This document shows positions 39,101 to 50,531 of a stretch of DNA of 64,000 bases, one piece after another; the stretch's first letter is position 1, and the number at the start of each line of letters is the position of its first letter. The DNA lies in assembly GCA_034687125.1 (NCBI GenBank), contig JAQGBZ010000022.1:1-64000 (forward strand). The letters are read 5' to 3'. The translations under genes were made by a program, and so were the position numbers. The stretch is from Neelides folsomi. Taxonomy: Eukaryota > Arthropoda > Collembola > Neelipleona > Neelidae. The notes under the pieces were generated by a model. That model was not told where the DNA came from. It made no database searches and was given only the letters and a program-made list of their open reading frames with translations.

Positions 39101-42100
39101 GTGTAAAGGAGGGATAAAGAAGAAGAATCAAATATCTACTCACATCCAAATACGGATCAATATCAAGTCACATGGTCCATTCACCCACATCCACTTTCCA
39201 CCTCCCATCACTTTACCCGAATCATATTTCAAGAATTTCACCCCAAATATTCGAAACTCTTAATAAAATAAGTCTTCACTTTTCCCTTATTCCCTCCACC
39301 AGGCCATTTGTTCTCTGGTTCCCATTAGATATGACATTCCTATAACTCTTCCTTCTCCCAGCTTCTGTTTCTCGCAGTTTCTCCATGTTTGGAGCATGGA
39401 TTGGAAGGGAGATATTTTGGTAGTACACGTGGATCTGCGTCGTTTTATTGCTTTCACCTCTTCACGACACTCTCTGAGCCTCCGGAGGGCGGATTTCCCT
39501 CGACTTGAGCCTCAAAAGAAAGGGCTTGGAAGCTGAGAGAAGTTTTAACGGAGAATCCATTGCGAAAGAATTACTTTCCTCCATCTGCTCCTCACTTTGG
39601 AAGTGAGAATTGAAAAGGGATGAAGAAATAAACCTCCAAGCCTACAATGTCATTCCCATTTTCTCCATTTTATTCCTACAAAGCCGATGAAATGTATGTA
39701 TGTTGTATGTATATTATGTAACTGTAGGATGATCATTGAGGTCGCACGGTCAAATTCAATCTCATAAGATAGTCTTTTAGAGGATGAGAAAGACAAATGG
39801 GAATTTTTTTTCATTAGCGTAAAACAAAACAACTATTTTTCCCAGAAACTTCATTTACGAAACTGGAGAATGGAAAAGATGGGAAGGAAGGAGTTTGGAG
39901 CTGAAAGTTAAGGAGCTTATCTTAAATTCTTCAGAAATGAGGATACTTTGTTTGAGGATCCTTTTCGGGCTTGTAACTTTAAAAGACAAGGAGTAATGTT
40001 TTATTTCAAAGACAATGAAACATGTTGGAAGAATTTGGGAATTAAAATACATAATTTTATATTAGGGTCGAGGAGTTTGGTGGTTAACTTTTTACAGTGT
40101 CTGGTTTCATTGTTGCAGGGCACGGAAGGGATTGCACATTGAAGGTAATCCGGATGAAGAAGGCCTTCAGAAGTACTCGACATTGCAATTAGCAAGATGG
40201 TCGCCAAAAGGAAGCGGATTGATCGTGGTTTATGATGGAGACATTTACTACTGGACAGATCCACTCAACTTGACCAAAAGAGCTATCAGAATTACGACCT
40301 CAGCTGTGCCAGGAATCATTTCTAATGGAATTCCAGATTGGCTCTATGAAGGTATCTGCATTCAAGTCTTGTTTTTTCAGTGCAACAAAACGTACAAATG
40401 CACTTTTAGATAGTGTATTTGAATTAACCTTGCAAAATAGCAGAGAAGAAATATGAATTTGTACTTGTGAGCAGGAAAGGGAATACTTAAAATCGTGAAG
40501 GAAGCTAAATAATGCAAAGAGAAACGTACATTTAAGTTAGGTCCGGTTAGGTATTTGATAGTTCCGTTAAAATTCTCAACAGAATCTCTAATTTATTATT
40601 GAATTATTTAAAAATGCAGACTTCTATACCCTTCTGGCCCATAAAATACGCATATTTTTTTCTCTGCATGAGCAAAGCATATTCTAAATAAAATTCATTT
40701 CTTCAATTTAATGTTAGTAGACTTGTACTTTATTTTTTATAAGGTTTTACATAGAAGAACAATTTTTTTGAAGATCGTAATCAAAATCTCATTTAGCTCA
40801 TATTTTATTCATTCCACTACTTTAGGTTTTTCTACACTTTACTAAATTAAAAAAATAAAGCCATAAAAATCATATATGCATTTAAACCTTCTCCAATTTC
40901 TTTCGTTTTGAAATGCCAAATCGATTTTTAGGAATATACACTGATTATATATAGACCACTCCAAGAATAAATATCAACTTTTAGTGAGTGAATAAATTGA
41001 TTGACATTGAAGCGAGGACTTTTCTATGCGATCATTTTATCTTCTCAATTGTCAAAAGAAAAGTCTATCTTTTTAAAACGAAGTGATCCTCTCATAACTT
41101 TCTCCCACATCCAAGCAAAAAATGCGTAGGTGAATTTGCTCTTCTAGGAATATAATACCAAATGCGGTCAATAAAAAGTTTTATAAATTCTACTATCGTC
41201 CACACTCTTTTCCTTTTGGTATAATGGAAATTCGAGGAACCAAGAATATATTTAAAATTCTATTCTTTCCCCTAACTTCCGAAAATAAAAAAGGAAGAGT
41301 CTGATCGCTTCTCAGGAAAGCGGAAGGAGAGATGGATGTGCTTTAACGGCAGGCCAAAGTATAATTTGATGAAGCCGAGAAAGAGGGAAGAATCTTGTGG
41401 AATCCACTTAATCAATTTCACCGTTTCATCCTTGAGATGTTTGAAATGAAGGAGAAAGTTCTCTTTGAGCATAAATATTTATATTAGCTATATCTGCATT
41501 AAAAATCGGTTACTCAAATCCAAATCACCTTTACATATACCATACGTACTACAGTATTTCTGGATTTATAGTATGTATATTGAAAATTTTTTGTAGCTAT
41601 AAAATGCATATGAAACATGTTTCACTTTCTATAAAAATGCTCTAAAATGAAAAATGTATAAGAAGAATTTTAATTTTTCAGAGGAAATTTTGGAGAGTTC
41701 TTCAGCATTGTGGTTTTCGCCAGATGGTCAGAAGATTCTTTTTCTCACCTTCAACGACAGCTTGGTCAAAGAGCATCCTTTGCTTCAATATGGATCCGTG
41801 GAAGAACCACATCTTTACCCACGTGTTAAAACGCTTCGCTATCCAAAGGTAATCCTGATATACATACGTACACTTACCATATTATGTACCTCATATAGGA
41901 GATGCTAAAAGTAAGATATGTAGTTATAATAAGTTTAATAAGTATGTAAATATAGCGTACTCCTTTACATAATCTCTTTGCATGCTCTGTTTACATAATT
42001 TAAATTTTAATTTACCCCCACTTCGCTTTATATTGATAGGATGGAACTTGTTTTTTTCTTTATAAAGTAATTATTAAACTTTCAAGCCAAGTTACTTTTT

Positions 42101-45100
42101 TCATTATGTAAACATAATAGAATACAAATGCTTACATTTTTGCTACAAGAAATATGCTTGTAAATATCTCGAACCCAATCCCTTTAACATGAATTTTACT
42201 CATTTAACATGTTTGTATTTTTTGCTCATGTAGGGCTTAAGTATTATTATTATTAAAATTATTATTATAAGATAATAATTTAAAAAACAAATAAACAATA
42301 TTAATAAACGTCATTTGAATAGCCTGGAACAATGAATCCAACCGTGGTTGCCAACATTTTGGATTTAGAGAACATCAAACAAGGGAAGCAGTCTATAAAG
42401 AATCCAAAACCTCCGGAGCCAATGCGCAATATGTGAGTTAAATTAAATTAAATAACAAGTAAAGAAGCAACAAATCAAATCCATTGCTTTCATCTTTATT
42501 ACATAAATAAATGATAAGTGCTGTTATCAGATGCGATCAAATGAATATCAATAAAGTTAAATTTTGTCTGAAAACGCTATAAAATGTTATCAATAATCTT
42601 GCTTACAAATCTTACATTTTTCTACCAAATTGATACTGATGATGTTTTGTGTGTATAGGGATCATTACATCACTGGAGGTGGTTGGGCGAGCAAGTCGGA
42701 AGTTGCGATCGTCTGGTCTTCTCGATCCTACAATTTATCAATCATTTCCCTTTGTGCTTCCCAGTCAGCTTCCTGCAAAGAGGTTTACAATTTCTTTTTC
42801 GAGATTTGAATGGAAAATAAATGAAGAATGAATGTATGCATAGGTGTATCGGATGGCGTCGGAGCGGCGGGGTTGGATAGAAAGCACGGGCTTCCCCGTT
42901 TTCTCCGTTTTGGGTCGATTCGGCCCGCGTACCTTCATTACCATTGCTCCTATTAGAGACGGAGAAAATGGATTCTTCGATCATCTCGTCCTCGTAGATA
43001 CCGAGAATGAACGAAGTCATCCAATTACCCATGGAAGCTTCGATGTCTTTAAAATTGTCACATGGGACGAAGAAGAAAAACTTATGTAACCGTTTTTTAT
43101 ATTTTAATTAATTATAACTATTTCTTTAAACCAGATTAAAATAATTAGTTATTACTCCCATTCTTTCTTCTACTGATATTATCCTTGAGTTGGAATCTTG
43201 GAATATCTTTGGACAATATTGTATAACTTACATTTTTATTAAATATGGATTCAATATTAAAGTATTTAAGAAAATCTTAATTTTTAAAATTAAACGAATT
43301 TTTTTCTAGATATTTTATTGGAATTCCTCATAAGGAGCCTGGAGAGCGGCAGCTTTACCAATTAAAAGTAGAACAGCCTTTCACTGACCATTCCCCACTC
43401 TGTCTCACATGCCAAATGGAGTTTTTCAAGAACGGAACTTATCGGATAGCCAATTCAACGCTCCTCAAGTTCAGCGGCACATCCAAAGTAGAAGTTAAAA
43501 AAGTGCCAAAGAGGCGAAAGACAACCCCTGCACCAGAACCAGCTCCAACTTCAACTCCCCCTTCAGTTGAAGCCGAAGACCCCGAGGACGCCATTGTGGA
43601 ATACAAGAACCTGATGGGGAGCAATAAATCCTGCTCTTTTGTTACGAACGTCAAATTCAGTCAGTCGAGGAACTACTTAGTTATTGAGTGTTCTGGCCTA
43701 GACATTCCGCACGTTGTGCTGGTTTCAGCCACTCCATCCACCAACTTGACAGTTTTGAAGGTGAAATGCTAAATTTTTGATATTCATTAATAATTCCTTT
43801 TTCCTCCCCCAGATCCTTCAGAACAATGATGGCCTATTGAACTTGACTCGTGGAATGGCCTTTCCGCAAGTGAGAACTTTCCCAGTTAGACTTCTAGCTG
43901 GCTACGATGTGTACGTGAGGCTTCTTTTACCACCCGGACTCCGCGAGGATGAAATTACCAAATATCCGCTCATTCTCAACGTGTAAGTTCATAAATATTC
44001 ACATCTTCATTTATGTGGAAAAGAACAATTAACTCAAAATGGTTTCTATTATGCATAGGTATGGAGGACCTGGGACTCAACTTGCCATGGACCGTTGGGC
44101 TATAGACTTCACTACGTATTTGGCGAGCAAAAAGGATTACATTGTGGCTCAGATTGATAGCAGAGGCAGTGGAGGACGCGGATGGAATTTCCAGCACCAG
44201 GTGTATTATCAAATTGGAAAATTTGAAATTCAAGATCAAATTGAAGTTGTAAAGTAAGTAATTTGAATGAAAATAAATTATGCATTTATGATTCAAAATT
44301 TAATTCTTATTCTAATCGATATTTAAATATTATTTATAAATGATGATGCGTTATACAATCTTTTAGGTATGTATTTTAATAGTATTGTTAATCATTAATC
44401 ATTAACTTTGTAGATATTTAAAAGGAGCTCTTCATTTTGTTGAGCCGAGAAAGATAGGGATTTGGGGCTGGAGCTACGGCGGCTATCTGACAGCAAGAAT
44501 CATGACCAACAAAGAATCAAATGAAATTTTCCAATGTGGGGCCGCAATAGCTCCGGTTACTAATTGGAAGCTTTATGGTGAGCCGTAAAACCTATTAAAT
44601 TCGGATACTTTTATTGAGTTTCTTAATAAAATGGGCTTTGTTGGAAATGAACAGACTCAGCTTATACGGAACGTTATATGGGAACACCCAACGTGACTGA
44701 CAATTTCAAAGGATACGCCGAGAGCGACGTGACGAGGAATCTTCAGGATTTGACGGACTTTGAGAACAAAATGTTTTATTTAATTCATGGGACGGCTGAC
44801 GACAATGTGCATCTTCAGCATACGATGCTCCTAGCAAAAGCCCTCATTGCCAAAAAGATCCTTTTTCGTCAACAGGTAGGGAAACCTTTATTTCAATATT
44901 GCTTGTTAATTGGACCATAAATTTTTTCTAATGAAACTAATGACTTACGGGTTTCTTTAATTAAAGATTTATCCAGACGAGCCGCATAGCTTAGCTGGAG
45001 TTAAAATTCACCTTCATCGGAGTCTTGAAAATTTCTTCGAAGATTGCTTTAAGAAACAAGCACCTCCAGAGTTGGGCACAGGGTTGAACAAAGGAGGAAA

Positions 45101-45119
45101 GTTTGACGGTTTCGACTAA
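33151..45119 (+). CDS. DPP gene A: S9B dipeptidyl-peptidase (DPP4/DPP6/DPP10 family), catalytic residues intact
   Basis: Type II membrane serine peptidase of family S9B. Exons: 33151-33276, 34882-35095, 38115-38209, 38295-38369, 38486-38538, 40119-40351, 41682-41848, 42323-42432, 42659-42782, 42844-43085, 43310-43760, 43813-43982, 44059-44253, 44414-44577, 44655-44875, 44967-45119. They join in frame to 930 residues. A short cytoplasmic tail is followed by NWKG and a membrane segment at about 57-78. The propeller has DWLYEEEIL (Glu266/267, the substrate amino-end clamp of DPP4). The hydrolase domain has VYGGPG (Tyr688, oxyanion), GWSYGG (Ser772), HGTADDNVH (Asp855) and YPDEPH (His887). All DPP4-type catalytic residues are present, so it is probably active, though the N-terminal part RNWKG-TM-LLTP is most like DPP6/DPP10. 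A Lys/Pro/Thr-rich insert lies near 540-568. A TAG stands in frame just before the start. The start exon is the least certain part. Confidence 0.92.
37673..37690. repeat. short telomere-like TTAGG tract
   Basis: GGTTAGGTTAGGTTAGGT contains three TTAGG units, the canonical arthropod telomere repeat. It lies inside the 441-bp transposon, immediately beyond the point where the transposase fragment stops. Three units can arise by chance, but the position is suggestive. Confidence 0.6.
37685..37915 (-). pseudogene. transposase amino-terminal fragment (DUF4817-like helix-turn-helix)
   Basis: A 76-codon frame inside the 441-bp element ends with KEEKVFIVEEYSRVQNALEV then ARRW. This resembles the start of the DUF4817-type helix-turn-helix found at the front of many insect mariner-like transposases, where EEKVFIVEEY is typical. 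The frame stops soon after, at a short CCTAA-type tract, so the catalytic domain is missing. The preceding 50 residues show no recognisable motif. It cannot encode an active transposase. Confidence 0.5.
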
Positions 45120-48100
45120 CTTAATATGACCTATAATAGGCTATAAACACAACTTTTGCGCTTCGTGACTCTTTTCACATCAAATCTGACCTTTTAATGT
45201 AATGACCCTTTTAGACGTTATTTTTATAGACTATTGGTCAAATTACACCACAGTATTACTTGAGTTTCATTTTTAACTACTTATAAGACTTATAAGATAA
45301 GCCTTATGTAAGGTATACTTATTAACCATTTATTATTAAAAATAATAAATGAAGCACTGATATAGTGGTGCTAACTCACGAGATGGAAAATGTCTTTTGA
45401 CACAATCAATTGTAAACCAATTGATTATTTGTCACATTATGTGTACATAATGCGTCTCATAATTATATGAACAATTATTAAATAATAGATATAATCCTTT
45501 TAAAAGTGTAAATATATTACTTATCTTCTTTCTTTATAATGTACTTTTATAATAATTTGAATTTATGTTTGTAAATGATACCAAAATCCGAATTCCATTA
45601 AATATTACTATAATTAAAAAAAACAATACTTAAAATGCCATGATCTAATGAATTTCTTCTTGGACCCTTAAAATACATTAAACATACATTTATCTAGTCA
45701 TAAATGATAATAAAGTAAATAACAATACATAAATAAGATGAAAGTGAACGAATTTTAACGTGACATAAAATATAATATTGAAATATTTACTAAGCCTTCG
45801 GTTAAGAATGAATGCAAATGGAAGGAAATAATAGGTAAATAAGTAGAACTACAGATAAATACCTTTTCATAAATGCGTTATCGTAATAGCGATGTACAGA
45901 TCAAAAAGATCAAAACGTCTTTCGTCATCCTAGTGTAATGTGCCCAGGAACAGAAGACCCGTCGAGTCCGTTGCTTGGGTTGTGGTGAAAGTGAAGGTGC
46001 GAGGGTTAAAATATGAGGGGCAATAAAAGTACAGTCAACTGTAGGAGAGACATTTATTGAAGGAATCCCATTTCACTAGAAAAGGATCTTTTAATTTTAA
46101 ATAATTGCAGGAGTTGAGTCCTTGCCTTGTTGATACAGAGAACCTCATCATTATTTTTGAAGAGCGAATGAGAACTTATTTCTGTCTATTATAAGTATAA
46201 ATTTCTATGATATACCTGCCTATACCTACAACCTACATAATGTAATATTTAGGTATAGACTTGTTTGATATTTCAACGGTTCTTCACAACGCGTCTTCAA
46301 AAGAATGAAGGGTTCTCATCCTGGAAACCTTTTGGAAAATGGGGCAGAAATAAAACTATAATTAGTACTTTTACCAAGATATGGATGAAAATATTAGTCA
46401 TGTAATATATGATACAAGTAGTACTTATATGCAATTAAGTTGTATTTTAAAAATAGGTTGAGTGATACTTAAAAATTCAATTGAGGAAAATTGAATCGAA
46501 TTTCATTCTATTGCTTTTATACTATTTGCCAAACATGTAAATTCTACATAAGATTGGTATATAATATGAATCATTTTAATGATCGTATGATCTGTACTTA
46601 TTGAGATTTTATAGATCATGATCGTAAATATTTACAAATATGAGAGTAAATAAATGAATCTTAAGGTAAGATTCTCCAAGTGGAAATCGATGATATTCAT
46701 CATGCGCACTTTGTTCATTATTGTATATAGACTTCCTTTATTTCACTCTGTGACACCATAATAGCCGATTTTAAAATTGACAATGTTTGTAGCGTCTACA
46801 TTTAACAGTACAATGACTATTTACGTGGCTTAATTTAAATTCATATTATAATAGTCTAACAATTAAAGCCGTTATAAGTTATAATAAATACACATATATT
46901 TAGTTTAATGACAAATGATAGTATGTTGTAAAAGAGAAACTTCCCTTACATTTACAATTACTTTAAATATCTTGTAATTGAACTATTACATACGAACTAG
47001 CACTAATAGTGTAATTTATAATAAATTTCACAAATGTTTTATCTTAATACATATTTACATGAGCCCAAAATACCCTTTGACCAGGGAAAATCTTTAAATA
47101 AAATCCTTTTAATGTTTGAGTATAATTATTTAATGAATTTAAAACTGTTGTTCTTGATTAATAAAAATGTAAACTGGAATATGTTTTACCTATTTAAATA
47201 ATACAGGCTACTATTTGTAAATAACCCAATAGAGAAAATAGTTATTTAGTTTAAATTACATACGAAAAATTCTATCATTTGTAGTCTTTATTTAACCAGT
47301 TGAAATCTTCTACCTATGTTAAATGTTACATTTTTGTTAAAAAATCTTCCAGCTTGGTATAATTTATTAACTTAAATATTATACGATGAGTGAATTGTAC
47401 TATATTTAAAGTAAACAAATCGGCGTTTAAACATAAATTTTAAGTATTTCATACACATATCTGAATGTGAATCTAAATTATTCATTAATTCATATGTGTC
47501 AATTTGTATAATTATTATTTGGTATATTTGCACTAATGTTGTTTTAAAAAATACTCGGCTTTTACCTACATATTGTATGTACTTATTATTACTTAAGTAG
47601 GTATGCTAAAACTATGAACATTAGTGTGTAATTGTAATGGTAAAATATGTGTAATTTTAACGATCTAATTGTTAAAATTACATGATTTTATATGAATTAA
47701 CTGGTATTTACTAATTAGTGGCTCTTGAAATAAAATTGTAATGATTTTGTATTATACCTACGACATAATTATAAATTAAATCCATTGTACAATTGTATCA
47801 TTTTCTAATTTAACCTTAACTCGATTTCTCAATAATCGTTTCTAGTCAAATAAATGTGATCGACTCGAATACATATTTCCAAATGTTTCCATCTTGGGTT
47901 TAAGCAATATTTATCTATTATCCTACTACTTATCCCAAAGATACTTACTACATTAGTTTAGTTACGGATAAGTATTTGTAATATCAAGTTATAGCATTAA
48001 ACTCATTTAAACTTACAAGAGATCTAACATTTATGTAAAAGTAATAAAAAGTAATTCCATTGTCTTAATGATAATTTATGTAATTAATTGCTAGTTATTT

Positions 48101-49356
48101 ACAGACGTAATTATAACATTGACTCTCTTAGTTTTATTGTATAGATTAAATATAAATACATAGTATTTATAAGATACTCGTAGAACGAGCAGAGAAAGCA
48201 TTCATCATTAATTCCCCTCGTGACAATTCCATCATTTTTGGTAAAGGTCACTCTATTTATTCTCTAATGTCGTGCATACTTTACATCCACATTATTTAAA
48301 AACTTTAATGTAATTTCCAAATGGATCTCACTCCAATTAAGTACGAGTAAATATCTGTAGTATTCATGCTACAAATAGTTTACAATTATAAACATGTAAA
48401 AAATCTTTATCGTATACCTAGTTAAAAATTACAATCTGTAAATGTTACCTACCTTGATAGTACAATCAACAAGAATCTTTTTCTAAATGAAAATTATTGT
48501 TCATTGTAAGTAGCAAACAAAAATTAAAGACATTTTTCGTAATTGTTGAATAAATAGAATTCCTGTACTTACACTTCAATAAATTTTGTTTACATAAAAC
48601 AATTCATTATAACATAATTACTACGTTTTTATACATAATTGACTAGATTTTCACAGTTTTGAAATATCCTTTGATAAGAACAAATCATTTTGAAACACCG
48701 TAATATCAAGAAATCTTTAATAATAGTAATATTTAACATTTTGTATCCTATCTTAACAAACAGGTGACATACTTTTATGTAATAAACAACAACGTATTAT
48801 GAATTATAATTAGAGATGTCTATCCTAAAAGTATTAACTATTTCACAATCTATATATTCTATTTATTTAATAGTAGTTTTTGCACCTTTCATTATCAGCG
48901 CCTTTGGAATCTTTTCATGGCAAGTGAATCACAAAGTAAAAAACGAATTCAAATTGTTCGACTTTTATATATAAAATAAATTCACATTTAAGTTGATAGC
49001 CGCTCTCAAGCCAATTCAATATAATGGTTAAACTAACTAATCCCTATTTAAGTAATTATCAATAAAATATCACAGAGGCTTTCAAACACCTTAAATATAA
49101 TAGTTGTTGTTATTACCTAATTACTGGCACCCTGCCCCATTCATTTTCATACATGATAAATTCATGTTCGAATATTCAAACTCCTAGTCATTGAAAAACG
49201 GATTTGTCAATTTAATGATAATTCCCCATTTCTCGTGACAAGAATAATAATATTTTGAATATAAAGCTAGTTGCATAATTGTTGTTTGAAATAGATTAAT
49301 TTTATATCTAATAAATATATTAGAATCCACACAATACAGTTTACAACTACATACTA
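45120..49356. other. AT-rich spacer between the convergent DPP genes
   Basis: Over 4 kb of very AT-rich DNA follows the gene A stop. No exon, tRNA or transposon end was found. Two perfect-arm hairpins lie just downstream of gene A (near 45327-45351 and 45401-45425). A brief GC-richer patch near 45900-46030 shows no coding signature. Confidence 0.6.
45344..45349 (+). terminator. candidate poly(A) signal of DPP gene A
   Basis: AATAAA lies 225 bases after the gene A stop codon, within the right arm of a perfect 11-base-pair hairpin (45327-45337 against 45341-45351). The left arm offers the same hexamer on the opposite strand. Confidence 0.4.
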
Positions 49357-49433
49357 CAGAGTGGGTCTAAAGTCGCCTCAGATTTTTTAATCCTTGGTTT
49401 CTGAATGTCTGAAGCGACTTTAGACCCACTCTG
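49357..49433. mobile_element. 77-bp hairpin mini-MITE with TA duplication
   Basis: The sequence starts CAGAGTGGGTCTAAAGTCGC and ends with its near-exact inverse, leaving a loop of about 20 bases. TA is present on both sides (49355-49356, 49434-49435). The CAGAGTGGG-type ends and TA site suggest a minimal Tc1/mariner-derived element mobilised in trans. It has no coding capacity. Confidence 0.85.
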
Positions 49434-50531
49434 TACTTTTACATGCTTTGCCATTCAAACAATTGTGATTAGTATTTACGAGTTCATTCAACACATTCGC
49501 TCTCGTTCATGCAAGTTTCACAATACATTAAATTGTTGTGATATTTATTATGTTTAAAAGCATACCCCATTCATCACCATAAACAAATATTTTTTTTGAT
49601 TTATCGTCATTACTTAAATATCATTTATTTTTTAAAAAAAGTTAATTTAAAAATTCATGATATTTGTGTAAAGTTCTTATAAAAGTTCTGATGACTGAAA
49701 AAAGTTTATTTACCTATAAATTTATACAAACTAAACCACATATAAGACAAGGATTTCATGAATGAAATCAAAATTGTAAAAAAATGTAAATATAAGTTTT
49801 AGTTTTGTGCAAAAATTTAAAAAAATAAGTCAAAATAAGATTAAACAAAGTTTTGTTATTAATGCAAAACACAACTTTGCACTTAAAGGATCAAATTGGA
49901 AATGGTGGGGTGAAGACGTAACAATATGCAGAGACGACACAACACCGATGTACGAGACAACATTCAGAATATTGTACATGGCTGATAGTGCTATACGCTC
50001 CGAAAAGTCATTTCAAGAATGGACTCTCCATTGAACTTCATTAAAACAACTATAACTATATATTTAATATGATTATCTAATATTAATTATCTATTATATT
50101 ATCATTAACCATCAATAAGTTTAAGATTTAACATGATTTGAGTCTTAACAATAGAAAGGAAACGTGTTTGTGATTAAATAGTCATAAATCATAACATAAT
50201 TTTTATCATCTTCACGCAACTCTATTGTAGAATATTTGTAATTTTAAGCTATAATATTTAATAACTGGAATTTAAAATATTTTATTATAAAAATTATATT
50301 ACAGATATAACCAATAATAGTAAATACCGTACATTACTATATAAAATAATCCAAAATTTTAAAAAGGAATAAACCTTTTTACATCATTCCACTATTATGA
50401 ATATTAAAGACTTTTTTTAGATTTCATATTTCATTATTTACTATGTTTGTATATACTAATACAATAGTATATAATAAATTTTCTATCGTTAACAATCCGC
50501 GCTCAATAAAAATATCCGAAAAATGGCTTAT
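49434..50531. other. AT-rich spacer 3' of DPP gene B
   Basis: No recognised gene. A 75-codon + strand frame at 49807-50034 (using a TTG-type start) is less AT-rich in its second half, but shows no domain, no good Kozak context and no flanking splice logic, so I do not call it. On the - strand, AATAAA at 50281-50286 could serve gene B as a poly(A) signal. Confidence 0.5.

Noticed and set aside
49807-50034. 75-codon frame between the DPP genes
   Set aside because: No domain, no ATG start in good context and no splice partners; not distinguishable from chance.
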